A stretch of 64,000 nt of DNA. Source: Guptibacillus hwajinpoensis (GTDB lineage Bacteria; Bacillota; Bacilli; Bacillales; Guptibacillaceae). Where the stretch lies: the NCBI RefSeq assembly GCF_020524165.1, contig NZ_JAIVKU010000002.1:124001-188000 (forward strand). Reading direction: 5' to 3'. Each line of letters begins with the position of its first letter. Within the stretch, counting starts at the first letter, position 1. Shown in pieces: positions 50,760 to 58,423 of this stretch. The notes beneath the pieces were generated by a model. That model did not search any database. It was given only the letters and a program-made list of their open reading frames with translations, and had not been told where the DNA came from. The position numbers were made by a program, and so were the translations under genes.

Positions 50760-51482
50760 TTATTCCACTGGAATTAACTTCACCGGTCCCAGCGTTTCAA
50801 TCATATCGCCATCAGAAGTGAAGAAAACGAAATCACCGGTTCCAACAATGCTGTCGCCAAGTATGGTGTTTACCGTAGGCAAGCCGCTAGAATCATAGAC
50901 GAAGAAGTTCGTACCTTCACCGATATTTGTCACCTGATACCGTCCTTCTGGAATATCACTGCCCACAATGTATTGTCCGGAAGTGAGTTTGATCGGTTCT
51001 TCTTTTTTCTTTACGATCGTATCTTCGAGCTGATCAATCTCTTTTTTCTTCGCTTTGATTGTGTCATCTAGTTTGCTAGCTTGGTCTTTTTTCGCTTTTA
51101 TGTCATCTTTGAGTTTGCTCATTTCTTTTTTCGTGCTTTCACGTTCTTTTTTTAGCTTATCAACGTCAGCCGAAACACTGTCTTTCTCATCAATTAATTC
51201 TTTAACTTCTTCAGCTTTTGCTTCAGCCTCCTCCAACTTTTGAGCTTCATTTTCAAGCTGTTCTTTTACCGTACTGATCTCTTCTTGAATGGATAAAAGC
51301 TTTTCTCCCTCTTCTTTTGCTTCCTTCTCAGCGGAAGTGATCTCTGCTTTGATTTTCTTCAAGTCTTCCGTGTAGTTCTCTTCAAGATCAGCATTTCCAA
51401 TTAACACACCGATCAAGACGCTGACAAGGATCGTTGCGATTGCCCCACCTATGGAAAGGGTAAGAATTAGGCCTTTTTTCAT
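50760..51482 (-). CDS. Membrane-anchored coiled-coil protein with C-terminal beta domain
   Basis: A 240-residue protein of unknown function. An N-terminal membrane anchor (about 4-29; LILTLSIGGAIATILVSVLIG) is followed by a long Lys/Glu-rich coiled coil, about residues 38-165. A compact C-terminal domain begins SGQYIVGSDIPEGRYQVTN and contains a beta-rich repeat-like pattern found in several Firmicutes surface lipoproteins. It should project a rod from the outer face of the membrane. ATG 51482 lies eight bases after GGAGG; the codon before it is GTG. It is monocistronic, between convergent and divergent neighbours. I know no characterised homologue. Confidence 0.75.
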   Translation of the reverse strand: MKKGLILTLSIGGAIATILVSVLIGVLIGNADLEENYTEDLKKIKAEITSAEKEAKEEGEKLLSIQEEISTVKEQLENEAQKLEEAEAKAEEVKELIDEKDSVSADVDKLKKERESTKKEMSKLKDDIKAKKDQASKLDDTIKAKKKEIDQLEDTIVKKKEEPIKLTSGQYIVGSDIPEGRYQVTNIGEGTNFFVYDSSGLPTVNTILGDSIVGTGDFVFFTSDGDMIETLGPVKLIPVE

Positions 51483-51565
51483 CACACATTCCTCCGAACC
51501 TGTCTTAGTAAGCTACCACCTTATATATATTGTGAGGATAGGTCATTTATCACAGAAAATCGGGC

Positions 51566-51605
51566 GGTGACAGGCACTCCCCGATGTGTGTCCTTATTTG
51601 TCGAA
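51566..51605 (+). repeat. Dispersed 40-nt hairpin element, copy 8, with inverted loop
   Basis: GGTGACAGGCACTCCCCG, 16 bases, GTCGAA. The stem positions and the 34-nt distance to GTCGA match the other copies, but the loop reads ACAGG, the complement of the usual CCTGT. CGGG at 51561-51564 pairs with the CCCG, giving a longer stem. It lies between divergent genes. Confidence 0.8.
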
Positions 51606-51630
51606 TAGAGCTACCAATTGAAAATCTTCC

Positions 51631-51660
51631 TTGCATTTATGAATGCGCTTTCACTATAAT
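51631..51660 (+). promoter_or_regulatory. Promoter with overlapping cre site before the Gfo/Idh/MocA gene
   Basis: TTGCAT, 18 bases, TATAAT. TGAATGCGCTTTCA at 51640-51653 lies in the spacer and differs from the CcpA cre consensus at one position, so CcpA would block polymerase. This predicts glucose repression of the sugar genes that follow. Confidence 0.65.
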
Positions 51661-51675
51661 GAGTTAAAAGGTAGT

Positions 51676-51693
51676 GATGTTTATCGAAACATC
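51676..51693. promoter_or_regulatory. Inverted repeat GATGTTT-ATCG-AAACATC, candidate operator
   Basis: A perfect 7-bp inverted repeat with a 4-base centre, 16 nt downstream of the -10 box of the sugar dehydrogenase gene. It could be the site of the HutC-type GntR regulator encoded at 53093, or an RNA hairpin in the leader. Confidence 0.45.
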
Positions 51694-51778
51694 CTGACAA
51701 AGTAAGGCGGTTTAGAATGTGAAAGGGTTCTGTTCGCGGTGGTTTTAATCCATGAAATCATTCAAGGAGGTTTTAGTT

Positions 51779-52999
51779 ATGGGAAAAGCAGCAAAGGAGC
51801 TAAGAAGTCGGTATATTTCTCGGAACAAAAAGTTTGATTATTTGCCAGATACGGATCGGTATCTTTCTGCACAGGTTCCGCCGTCCTATAAGTTTGCGAT
51901 TATAGGCAGTGGCAATATCGGGCAGGAGCATATGCGTGTGACGATGATGGAGGGGCGTGCCACCGTTCACGGCATTTATGACCCCAATCCAAAAAGCATT
52001 GAGCAAGCGACCGCGTTATTCTCGGACTTAGCTGGTGAGTCGGCTCCGCTCACTGTCTATCCAACGTTGCAAGAAGCCTGTCACGATCCAGAAGTGGATG
52101 CGCTCATCATTTGCACGCCGAATTATACGCATATTGATATCGTGAAAGAAGCGATACCTTCAGGAAAACATATTCTACTAGAAAAACCGATGGCAACGAC
52201 GTTAGAAGATGCGCATACGATCGCAGAGCTTGCTAGAGATTATGAGGCAGTGTTTCAAATCGGTCTTCAATATCGCTATAAAGCGATTTATGCTGAAGCG
52301 ATTTATGAAGCGCTTGAGCGAAAGTCGCTCGGTGAAGTGAAAATGATTAACATGATGGAGCATCGCATGCCGTTTCTTGATAAAGTGGCGCAGTGGAATA
52401 AGTTTTCCAAGTATTCCGGTGGGACGCTCGTAGAAAAGTGCTGCCATTATTTCGATCTTTTGAATCTGTTTGCGCAGTCCAAGCCGGTCGAGGTGTACGC
52501 GAACGGTGGCATGGACGTCAATTTTAAAGAGTTTAAGTATCAAAGTGAGCAATCGGATATTGTGGATAATGCCATGGTGACGGTGCGCTATGAAAATGGC
52601 GTTCGCGCAAGTTTTCAGCTTTGCATGTTCTCGCCAATGTTCTATGAGGAACTCGTCGTGTGTGGGGATGAGGGTCGCCTAAAAGTATCAGAAAATGAAG
52701 ATTTTCTTGGTACACACCGTCCACGAAATCAATTTGAAATTATTCTTGGAGAAGGAAAGCCTTCACGCATTGCAACACCGTGCTATCCGTCGTATATCGA
52801 AGAAAGTGGTCATGGTGGAGCTACGTATTATGAACATGTTTATTTTATCGATAACCTTGTGAAAAAGCCGACCACAACAGCAAAAGTTAACGAGGGTCTA
52901 TGGTCTGTCATTGTAGGAGTTGCGGCGGAGCAGTCGATGAAGTCTGGCAGTCCGGTTCAGATAGATCAAATGCTGAAGGAAAAAGGACTTCTTGTCTAA
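51779..52999 (+). CDS. Gfo/Idh/MocA family oxidoreductase
   Basis: NAD(P)-dependent sugar dehydrogenase of 406 residues. An N-terminal extension of about 40 residues precedes the Rossmann loop FAIIGSGNIGQEHM. The EKP motif is in LLEKPMATTLED, and the putative catalytic histidine is in LVEKCCHYFDLLNLF. AAGGAGG before ATG 51779 decides the start. It has its own cre-bearing promoter and is followed by a GntR regulator and a sugar ABC system with a phosphofructokinase-like enzyme, so it is probably the first catabolic step for that sugar. It differs in length and detail from the two Gfo/Idh/MocA proteins at the start of the window. Confidence 0.9.
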   Translation: MGKAAKELRSRYISRNKKFDYLPDTDRYLSAQVPPSYKFAIIGSGNIGQEHMRVTMMEGRATVHGIYDPNPKSIEQATALFSDLAGESAPLTVYPTLQEACHDPEVDALIICTPNYTHIDIVKEAIPSGKHILLEKPMATTLEDAHTIAELARDYEAVFQIGLQYRYKAIYAEAIYEALERKSLGEVKMINMMEHRMPFLDKVAQWNKFSKYSGGTLVEKCCHYFDLLNLFAQSKPVEVYANGGMDVNFKEFKYQSEQSDIVDNAMVTVRYENGVRASFQLCMFSPMFYEELVVCGDEGRLKVSENEDFLGTHRPRNQFEIILGEGKPSRIATPCYPSYIEESGHGGATYYEHVYFIDNLVKKPTTTAKVNEGLWSVIVGVAAEQSMKSGSPVQIDQMLKEKGLLV

Positions 53000-53092
53000 A
53001 TAGGGACTTCTCTTTTAAAGCATGCTTCTTTTTCGCTATAATAAGTGTAGGAACCGAGCCAAACAGTTGGCGGCTCAAGAGGAGAGGCTTAT

Positions 53093-53827
53093 ATGTCATC
53101 AGATAAATTGAATCATAATAAAGGGGAAGCGCTATACCTTCAAATAAAAGATGTTCTGATTAAACGAATTCAAACCGGTGCCTGGAAACCGAATACCCTT
53201 ATTCCTACTGAGCAGGATTTGATAAAAGAGTTTGATGTGAGTCGAACGACGATCAGGCAGGCGATTTCGATTCTCGTGCAGAATGGCCTGTTAGAGAAAA
53301 AGCAGGGACGTGGAACGGTCGTTAAACCACAGAATTTGATCGGAAATCTTGGCAAGCTGAAAGGCTTCGCAGAGGAAGTACTAGAGCGCGGGCAAACGCC
53401 TCATTCAAAGGTGCTACGAGCGGAGTTTCGTGATGACCTTTACCATGAGAACGATATGCTGAAGGTAACGGAAGGCGAACCAATCTTACTTGTCGAGCGG
53501 ATTCGCTTTGCGGACGAAGTGCCAATTGCCCTTGAGCGAACGTGTTGGCCAAAAGAGATTGGTGAGATTTTAATTAAGTATGATCTCAATCAGGCGATGT
53601 ATTATGAAGTACTTGAACAGCATCAATTTTATCTTAAAAAGGCGAATGAGCGGATTACGGCGATTAACGCGACGATTAATGAAGCGGATGCGCTTGGCAT
53701 TCGACCAGGGGAAGCCCTCCTTGAAATGACGCGCCTTAGTCTTGGCATTAATGATCACCCGATTGAATATACGAAAACGAAGTATCGTAGCGATCAGTAT
53801 CACTATAATATTGAGCTTGAGCGATAG
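53093..53827 (+). CDS. GntR-family transcriptional regulator (HutC/UTRA subfamily)
   Basis: Sugar-operon repressor of 244 residues. The N-terminal winged helix (TLIPTEQDLIKEFDVSRTTIRQAISILVQNGLL, about 40-72) is followed by GRGTVVKPQN and a C-terminal UTRA ligand domain (ILLVERIRFADEVPIALERTCWP ... YHYNIELER). AGGAGAGG precedes the ATG, and TATAAT at 53037-53042 may be its -10 box. It sits between the dehydrogenase gene and the sugar ABC operon and presumably regulates both. UTRA domains often bind phosphorylated or amino sugars. Confidence 0.92.
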   Translation: MSSDKLNHNKGEALYLQIKDVLIKRIQTGAWKPNTLIPTEQDLIKEFDVSRTTIRQAISILVQNGLLEKKQGRGTVVKPQNLIGNLGKLKGFAEEVLERGQTPHSKVLRAEFRDDLYHENDMLKVTEGEPILLVERIRFADEVPIALERTCWPKEIGEILIKYDLNQAMYYEVLEQHQFYLKKANERITAINATINEADALGIRPGEALLEMTRLSLGINDHPIEYTKTKYRSDQYHYNIELER

Positions 53828-53915
53828 GCGGGGTGTTTTCCCTTGCCTTTCTTAAGGCTCTTAGTCTAGCTGAACGAGTATAAAACAAATAGTTTGAAAA
53901 TTTTTATTTTTAATA

Positions 53916-53943
53916 TTGAAAGCGCTTTAATAATGTGTATAAT
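53916..53943 (+). promoter_or_regulatory. Promoter with overlapping cre site before the sugar ABC operon
   Basis: TTGAAA, 16 bases, TATAAT. TGAAAGCGCTTTAA at 53917-53930 overlaps the -35 box and matches the core of the CcpA cre consensus. A 143-nt leader separates it from the binding-protein start. Confidence 0.7.
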
Positions 53944-53981
53944 AAGAAATAAGTTCAATGAATTGTCACTAAATCAAATCA

Positions 53982-54004
53982 GTACCTCAAAGAGGTGCTT
54001 TTTT
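53982..54004 (+). terminator. Leader terminator/attenuator hairpin in the sugar ABC operon
   Basis: GTACCTC pairs with GAGGTGC over AAA, followed by six T. It lies 39-60 nt after the -10 box and before the first gene. TACCTC could pair instead with GAGGTA a few bases downstream (54009-54014), so two exclusive structures are possible. No known riboswitch fold is apparent. Confidence 0.5.
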
Positions 54005-54085
54005 AAAGGAGGTAAAGGTCATTACGTTTTAACTATACGATATGACGTTACTATTTTAAAAATTCATTACAAGGGGGCAAAAAGA

Positions 54086-55336
54086 GTGAAAAAGCAAATG
54101 CTGTTGTTGATGATGGTGGTTTTGTTAATAGGTTCTGTCCTTGCAGGTTGTGGAAATGCGGATGAGACAGGTGGAGCTGAGTCAGGGGATGCGACGACAA
54201 TTAACTTCCTTCATTGGCGTGGAGAGGATACCGAAGCGTTTAATGCCATTATTGAGAAATTTGAAGAAGAGAATCCAAACATTAACGTTGAAATGAATGC
54301 GCTTCCGTCAGATTCATACATTGCGAATGCTTCGGCAACGCTTCTTTCTGGAAAAGGTGCTGACGTATTTGCTAGTTTTCCAGGAAGTCAGTTTGAGGCG
54401 CTTCAAGAGTCTGGTGCTTATGTCGAGCTAGGTGATCAGGCGTTTATTGATCGATTTTCAGAGAATATGCTGGGCGCTGGTCAAAAAGATGGCAAGCAGT
54501 TAGCGGTACCGTATCAGCTTGTCTATAACATTCCAGTTTATAACAAAGGCGTTTTCGAAGAGCTTGGTCTTGAACCGCCAAAAGATTGGGATGGTTTCCT
54601 TGAAGTCAGTCAAACGTTGAAAGACAACGGATACGATCCGATTCTATTTGCAGGAGATGTTAGTCCTAGTCAGTTTATTAACCCAATGGTCATGAATAAT
54701 CAGCCTTCCGATGAAGCCTTTGCGCAATTGGAAACAGGTGAAGAAAAGTTAACGAATGACTGGTTTGTCAAAACGTTAAGTCAGATTAAAGAGCTAAATG
54801 ACAAAGGGTATTTCCAGAAAGATCCGCTTGGTACGAAAAAAGAAGGAGCAGCTGCGCTATTTGCTCAGGAAAAAGGCGCCATGCTTGCGCTTGGATCGTA
54901 CATGATGGCAACGGTTGCGGAGCAAAATCCAGATATTGAGCAAGGATTGCTATCTCCAATCACGGTCTCTGAGGATGAAATGAAATACGAAGGGATTCAT
55001 ACTTCAACATTTATGCTAGGCGTTAATGCGAAGTCTGAACATCAAGACGAAGCGATGAAGTTCATTGAGTTTCTAACAAAGCCAGAAATTGCTTCTGAAT
55101 ATGCAAATGCTACAGGTCAGTTGCTTACTGTGAAAGATGTCGAGTATGATTCTCCAGAACTAACCGAAACAGCAGCATGGCTAGATAAGAAAACGTTGTT
55201 CCAGCCACGCTATACGCTTTCAAAGGAACAAGTAAGTAAAGCGATCGAGACAGCCATTCAAGATGTTCTATCGGGAGTAGAACCTGAAGAAGCTGCGAAA
55301 AAAGCACAAGAAGAGGTTGACCGTGCAATCAAATAA
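54086..55336 (+). CDS. Sugar ABC transporter substrate-binding lipoprotein
   Basis: Extracellular solute-binding protein (family 1) of 416 residues. GTG 54086 lies eight bases after AAGGGGG; the frame stays open 64 codons upstream through the promoter and attenuator, which is not credible coding. The signal is KKQMLLLMMVVLLIGSVLAGC with the lipobox cysteine, then a short acidic linker. Binding-domain marks are INFLHWRGEDTEAFNAIIEKFEEENP and AVPYQLVYNIPVYNKGVFEELG. It is first of the ABC set with two permeases and overlaps the next gene. The sugar is unknown; relatives bind oligosaccharides. Confidence 0.93.
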   Translation: MKKQMLLLMMVVLLIGSVLAGCGNADETGGAESGDATTINFLHWRGEDTEAFNAIIEKFEEENPNINVEMNALPSDSYIANASATLLSGKGADVFASFPGSQFEALQESGAYVELGDQAFIDRFSENMLGAGQKDGKQLAVPYQLVYNIPVYNKGVFEELGLEPPKDWDGFLEVSQTLKDNGYDPILFAGDVSPSQFINPMVMNNQPSDEAFAQLETGEEKLTNDWFVKTLSQIKELNDKGYFQKDPLGTKKEGAAALFAQEKGAMLALGSYMMATVAEQNPDIEQGLLSPITVSEDEMKYEGIHTSTFMLGVNAKSEHQDEAMKFIEFLTKPEIASEYANATGQLLTVKDVEYDSPELTETAAWLDKKTLFQPRYTLSKEQVSKAIETAIQDVLSGVEPEEAAKKAQEEVDRAIK

Positions 55337-56282
55337 CAATGTGGAGCGAGTAGGGGGAGCGAGCGTCGCTTCTCCCTACGTTGCTTCAACGGCGAAAAAG
55401 CGGAAAAAGAAGTGGAACTGGGCGCTGTTTTTCTTCGTACTCCCGGGCTTTATTATTTACAGCGTGTTTTTCGCTGGCCCAACGGTTGCCGCGCTTTTTC
55501 TAAGCTTAACGGATTGGAATGGGATTGCGCCAACGTTTAATTATGTAGGCTTCTCGAACTATACGAATATGCTTACCGATGATCCGATTTTCGTGCAATC
55601 GCTCGGCAATAACTTGAAATTTACGCTTGGTGTATTAATTTTTCAAACCGTCCTAAGTTTGTTCTTTGCGATGCTGCTTGTGAAAAATACGAAAGCGAAC
55701 ATTTTTTACCGGGCGGTTTACTTTTTCCCAACGATTGTCGCTTCGGTGTCAGTAGCGTTCGTTTGGACGTTTATGTACGACCCGAATATTGGGGTAATCA
55801 ACAATATTCTTTCAGCAGTTGGTTTAGAAAACCTCGCAAAATCATGGCTTGGCGATCGGAATATCGCAATCTATAGTCTCGCATTCGTTCAATTCTGGGC
55901 GCATACTGGGCAGATGCTAATCATTTTTGTCGCTGGTCTTCATGCGATTCCGAAAGAGCTGTACGAAGCAGCTGAAATCGAAGGCGCAAGCAAGTGGCAA
56001 ACGTTTAAAAGTATTACGTGGCCTCTTTTGGCACCATCAGCCACAATTGTTGTCGCGTATACAACGATTCAAAGTTTTAAAGCCTTCGATCTTGTTATAG
56101 CGATGACCGGCGGTGGTCCGTCTTATGCCACAGAAATTCTCTCAACGTTCTTATATCATGAAGCGTTTATTAACTTTCGATTTGGCTATGCTTCAGCCGC
56201 AGCGGTTATTTTTATGATCATTATCGCGATCGTTACGGTACTGCAGTTTAGATTGCTAAAATCAAACGATGTGAAATTTTAA
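55323..56282 (+). CDS. Sugar ABC transporter permease (MalF type)
   Basis: Membrane subunit of about 320 residues with six helices. It opens with a polar tail and WNWALFFFVLPGFIIYSVFF, and the EAA loop is ELYEAAEIEGASKWQTFKSITWPLL. The likely start is GTG 55323, six bases after AAGAAGAGG; TTG 55317 in the same frame is possible. Either way it overlaps the end of the binding-protein gene, so translation is coupled. No ATPase gene is in the operon, so a shared MsmX-like ATPase elsewhere must energise it. Confidence 0.93.
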   Translation: MQSNNNVERVGGASVASPYVASTAKKRKKKWNWALFFFVLPGFIIYSVFFAGPTVAALFLSLTDWNGIAPTFNYVGFSNYTNMLTDDPIFVQSLGNNLKFTLGVLIFQTVLSLFFAMLLVKNTKANIFYRAVYFFPTIVASVSVAFVWTFMYDPNIGVINNILSAVGLENLAKSWLGDRNIAIYSLAFVQFWAHTGQMLIIFVAGLHAIPKELYEAAEIEGASKWQTFKSITWPLLAPSATIVVAYTTIQSFKAFDLVIAMTGGGPSYATEILSTFLYHEAFINFRFGYASAAAVIFMIIIAIVTVLQFRLLKSNDVKF

Positions 56283-56303
56283 GAAAGAAAGGAGGAACGT
56301 TCG

Positions 56304-57116
56304 ATGAAAAAAATACCTCAACAGCTTGTTCTCTTCATTTATGCGGCAATTATTATCCTACCGTTTAGCATGGTCTTGTTTGCGACATTTAAAACGACAC
56401 CTGAGCTTTATAAAAATCCGCTTGGCATGCCGGAGAGCTGGTCGTTTGCCAATTACCAGGACCTTTTTCTAAAAGAGTCAATGGTCACGTATTTTATGAA
56501 CAGCGTCATTGTTACTGGTGTGAGCGTCGTGTGCATCATTTTCTTTGCAAGTTTGATTGCTTACGCGATTATTCGAATGCCTAAGAAAGCAGGTCTTGCG
56601 TTGTTCGGATTTTTCGTCGTCGGCATGATGGTGCCAACGCAGGTGAACATGATTCCGATCTACTTACTTGTGAATAAGCTTGGCATGCTTGATACGCTAC
56701 GGGGCGTCATTTTCGTATCAATCGGCTTTCTTATTCCGATCGCTGTTTTTATTTTAACTGGATTTATGAAGACACTGCCTGATGGACTGATTGAGGCTGC
56801 AAAAATTGATGGAGCAAGTGAGTGGCAAACGTATCTGCGTGTTGTCATGCCACTATCACTGCCGTCGGTTGCTACGGTTGTCATTTTTGCATTCGTCATT
56901 GTTTGGAACGATCTTCTTTATCCATTACTTCTACTGAAATCGAGCGAGGTCAAAACACTTCCGATTGCACTACTTGATTTTCAGGGACAGTATTTAACAA
57001 ACTATCCGATGATTTTCGCTGGGGTGATCATTGCCTCTATTCCGATGATCGTAGCGTACGTTTTCTTACAGCGTTACTTTGTTGCTGGGATGACGGCTGG
57101 TTCAGTGAAAGGATAA
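56304..57116 (+). CDS. Sugar ABC transporter permease (MalG type)
   Basis: Second permease subunit, 270 residues, six helices. It shows MPESWSFANYQDLF in the first loop and the EAA motif LIEAAKIDGASEWQTYLRVVMPLSLP, ending GMTAGSVKG like other MalG proteins. AAAGGAGG precedes the ATG. It pairs with the MalF-type subunit 21 nt upstream to form the pore. It also resembles the truncated permease at the window start in architecture, but they belong to separate operons with different dehydrogenases. Confidence 0.94.
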   Translation: MKKIPQQLVLFIYAAIIILPFSMVLFATFKTTPELYKNPLGMPESWSFANYQDLFLKESMVTYFMNSVIVTGVSVVCIIFFASLIAYAIIRMPKKAGLALFGFFVVGMMVPTQVNMIPIYLLVNKLGMLDTLRGVIFVSIGFLIPIAVFILTGFMKTLPDGLIEAAKIDGASEWQTYLRVVMPLSLPSVATVVIFAFVIVWNDLLYPLLLLKSSEVKTLPIALLDFQGQYLTNYPMIFAGVIIASIPMIVAYVFLQRYFVAGMTAGSVKG

Positions 57117-57157
57117 ACGGGTATGGCGTTGGTGGATAGAGAGGTTGGTGCTAGAAA

Positions 57158-58360
57158 ATGAAGAAAATTGCGATTGGTCAGGCGGGTGGACCTACTGCCG
57201 TACTGAATGAAAGTCTTGTAGGGTTTTTGGAGCAAATAGATCAAGAGGTGACAGGGATTCTTCAGGGGTTCCAGGGACTAGTGGAAGGGCGTTTTATCGA
57301 CATGGGTCCTTCTGTACGAAATCGTGCAAGAGCGAGTCGAAATGTATCCGGTGCCTGGCTTGGCGCTGGACGCTATACGATGAGCGAAACGGACATGGCT
57401 CGAGCTGTTGAAAATTTGAAGGTAGCACAGATTGATACGCTTGTGTTCATCGGTGGAAACGGAACGATGTGGACCTTACAGGCCCTGTCGAAAATGGCAT
57501 CGCGAATGAATGTGGACTTACAGGTGATAGGCATACCGAAAACGGTCGATAATGATCTTGCTGAGACCGATCATGCGCCTGGGTTTGGGAGCGCAGCACG
57601 GTATGTGGCTCATGCTACACGTGATATGAGTAAGGACCTTGAAGCGATGCAGAATTTTGAGCAGGTTCGCATCATTGAAACGATGGGAAGAAATGTTGGC
57701 TGGCTTGCGGCGGCAAGTGGTTTATTGAAGGTCCATGAGAATGAGGGTCCGCATTTCATTTGCTTACCTGAGCAGAAACATGATGCTGTTGGATTAGTAG
57801 AAGGAATTCGTGTGGCAATTAAGGAATATGGCTTTGCTTCAGTCGTTGTGAGTGAGGGAGTGAAGCTAGCCGGGGGCACTGCTGTTGCTAAAACGGTGAA
57901 TGGACGCGAAGTGCTTGGTGGCATTTCGGAACAGCTTGCCGCTCTCGTAGAAGCAGAGCTAGGTGTCGTAGCCCGTGCCGATATTCTTGGAATGAATCAG
58001 CGCGCAAGTCAGCTTGCTTGTTCAGATCAGGACCGAATGGAAGCGTATCAAGCTGGTAAAAAAGCGGCTGAGCTTGTGGGAGAATGTATTTCAGATGTGA
58101 TGGTCATGTTTCGACGAGCAGCTGGGGCGAAATATGTGTACGCCCTTGATACAGTAGGCCTGGATCAGGTCGTTGCAGGTGGAGAACGGGCTTTGCCTGA
58201 ATGGTTTCAGAAAGCACCGGAAGCTTATTATGACTGGTTGAGACCGCTGATTGGTGATGGGAGTAGGGCGAGTAGCGTGGAAGGCACGATTGGAGCGAAT
58301 AGCGCGAGTGCCTGTCACCACCCGAAGATTGGTGGTATAAGTCGAAACTTGGAGAAATGA
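57158..58360 (+). CDS. 6-phosphofructokinase family kinase, C-terminus extended by a repeat element
   Basis: Phosphofructokinase-family enzyme of 400 residues. Motifs are IAIGQAGGPTAVLNESL (3-19), FIGGNGTMWTLQ (in place of GGDGS), GIPKTVDNDLAETDHAPGFGSA, ETMGRNVGWLAAASG and the sugar-binding SEGV region. PKTVDND resembles pyrophosphate-dependent or sugar-phosphate kinases more than the ATP-type PGTIDND; the phosphoryl donor is uncertain. As last gene of the sugar operon it probably phosphorylates a sugar phosphate. The final 17 or so residues (ACHHPKIGGISRNLEK) are encoded by repeat copy 9, which has run the frame past its original end. No strong ribosome site is seen. Confidence 0.85.
   Translation: MKKIAIGQAGGPTAVLNESLVGFLEQIDQEVTGILQGFQGLVEGRFIDMGPSVRNRARASRNVSGAWLGAGRYTMSETDMARAVENLKVAQIDTLVFIGGNGTMWTLQALSKMASRMNVDLQVIGIPKTVDNDLAETDHAPGFGSAARYVAHATRDMSKDLEAMQNFEQVRIIETMGRNVGWLAAASGLLKVHENEGPHFICLPEQKHDAVGLVEGIRVAIKEYGFASVVVSEGVKLAGGTAVAKTVNGREVLGGISEQLAALVEAELGVVARADILGMNQRASQLACSDQDRMEAYQAGKKAAELVGECISDVMVMFRRAAGAKYVYALDTVGLDQVVAGGERALPEWFQKAPEAYYDWLRPLIGDGSRASSVEGTIGANSASACHHPKIGGISRNLEK
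58307..58346 (+). repeat. Dispersed 40-nt hairpin element, copy 9, inside a coding end
   Basis: AGTGCCTGTCACCACCCG, 16 bases, GTCGAA. This is the only copy within an ORF: it encodes part of the kinase C-terminus. The terminator follows 15 nt later. Confidence 0.9.
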
Positions 58361-58361
58361 A

Positions 58362-58400
58362 AAAGCGGTTCCCTTCGATAGTGAGGGGAACCGCTTTGTA
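58362..58400. terminator. Strong intrinsic terminator, probably bidirectional
   Basis: AAAGCGGTTCCC pairs perfectly with GGGAACCGCTTT (12 bp). The A/T flanks allow use in both directions, serving the sugar operon and the converging peptide transporter gene. Confidence 0.85.
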
Positions 58401-58423
58401 GTTACTGTAGTGCAGAATGGATA

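Noticed and set aside
50680..50898. A 72-codon open frame starting at repeat copy 7
   Set aside because: It is translated repeat (ACHHP) plus terminator plus the antisense of the coiled-coil protein end.
53894..54085. A 64-codon extension of the sugar-binding protein upstream of GTG 54086
   Set aside because: It would place the cre site, the promoter and the leader hairpin inside coding sequence and bury the lipoprotein signal; AAGGGGG supports GTG 54086.
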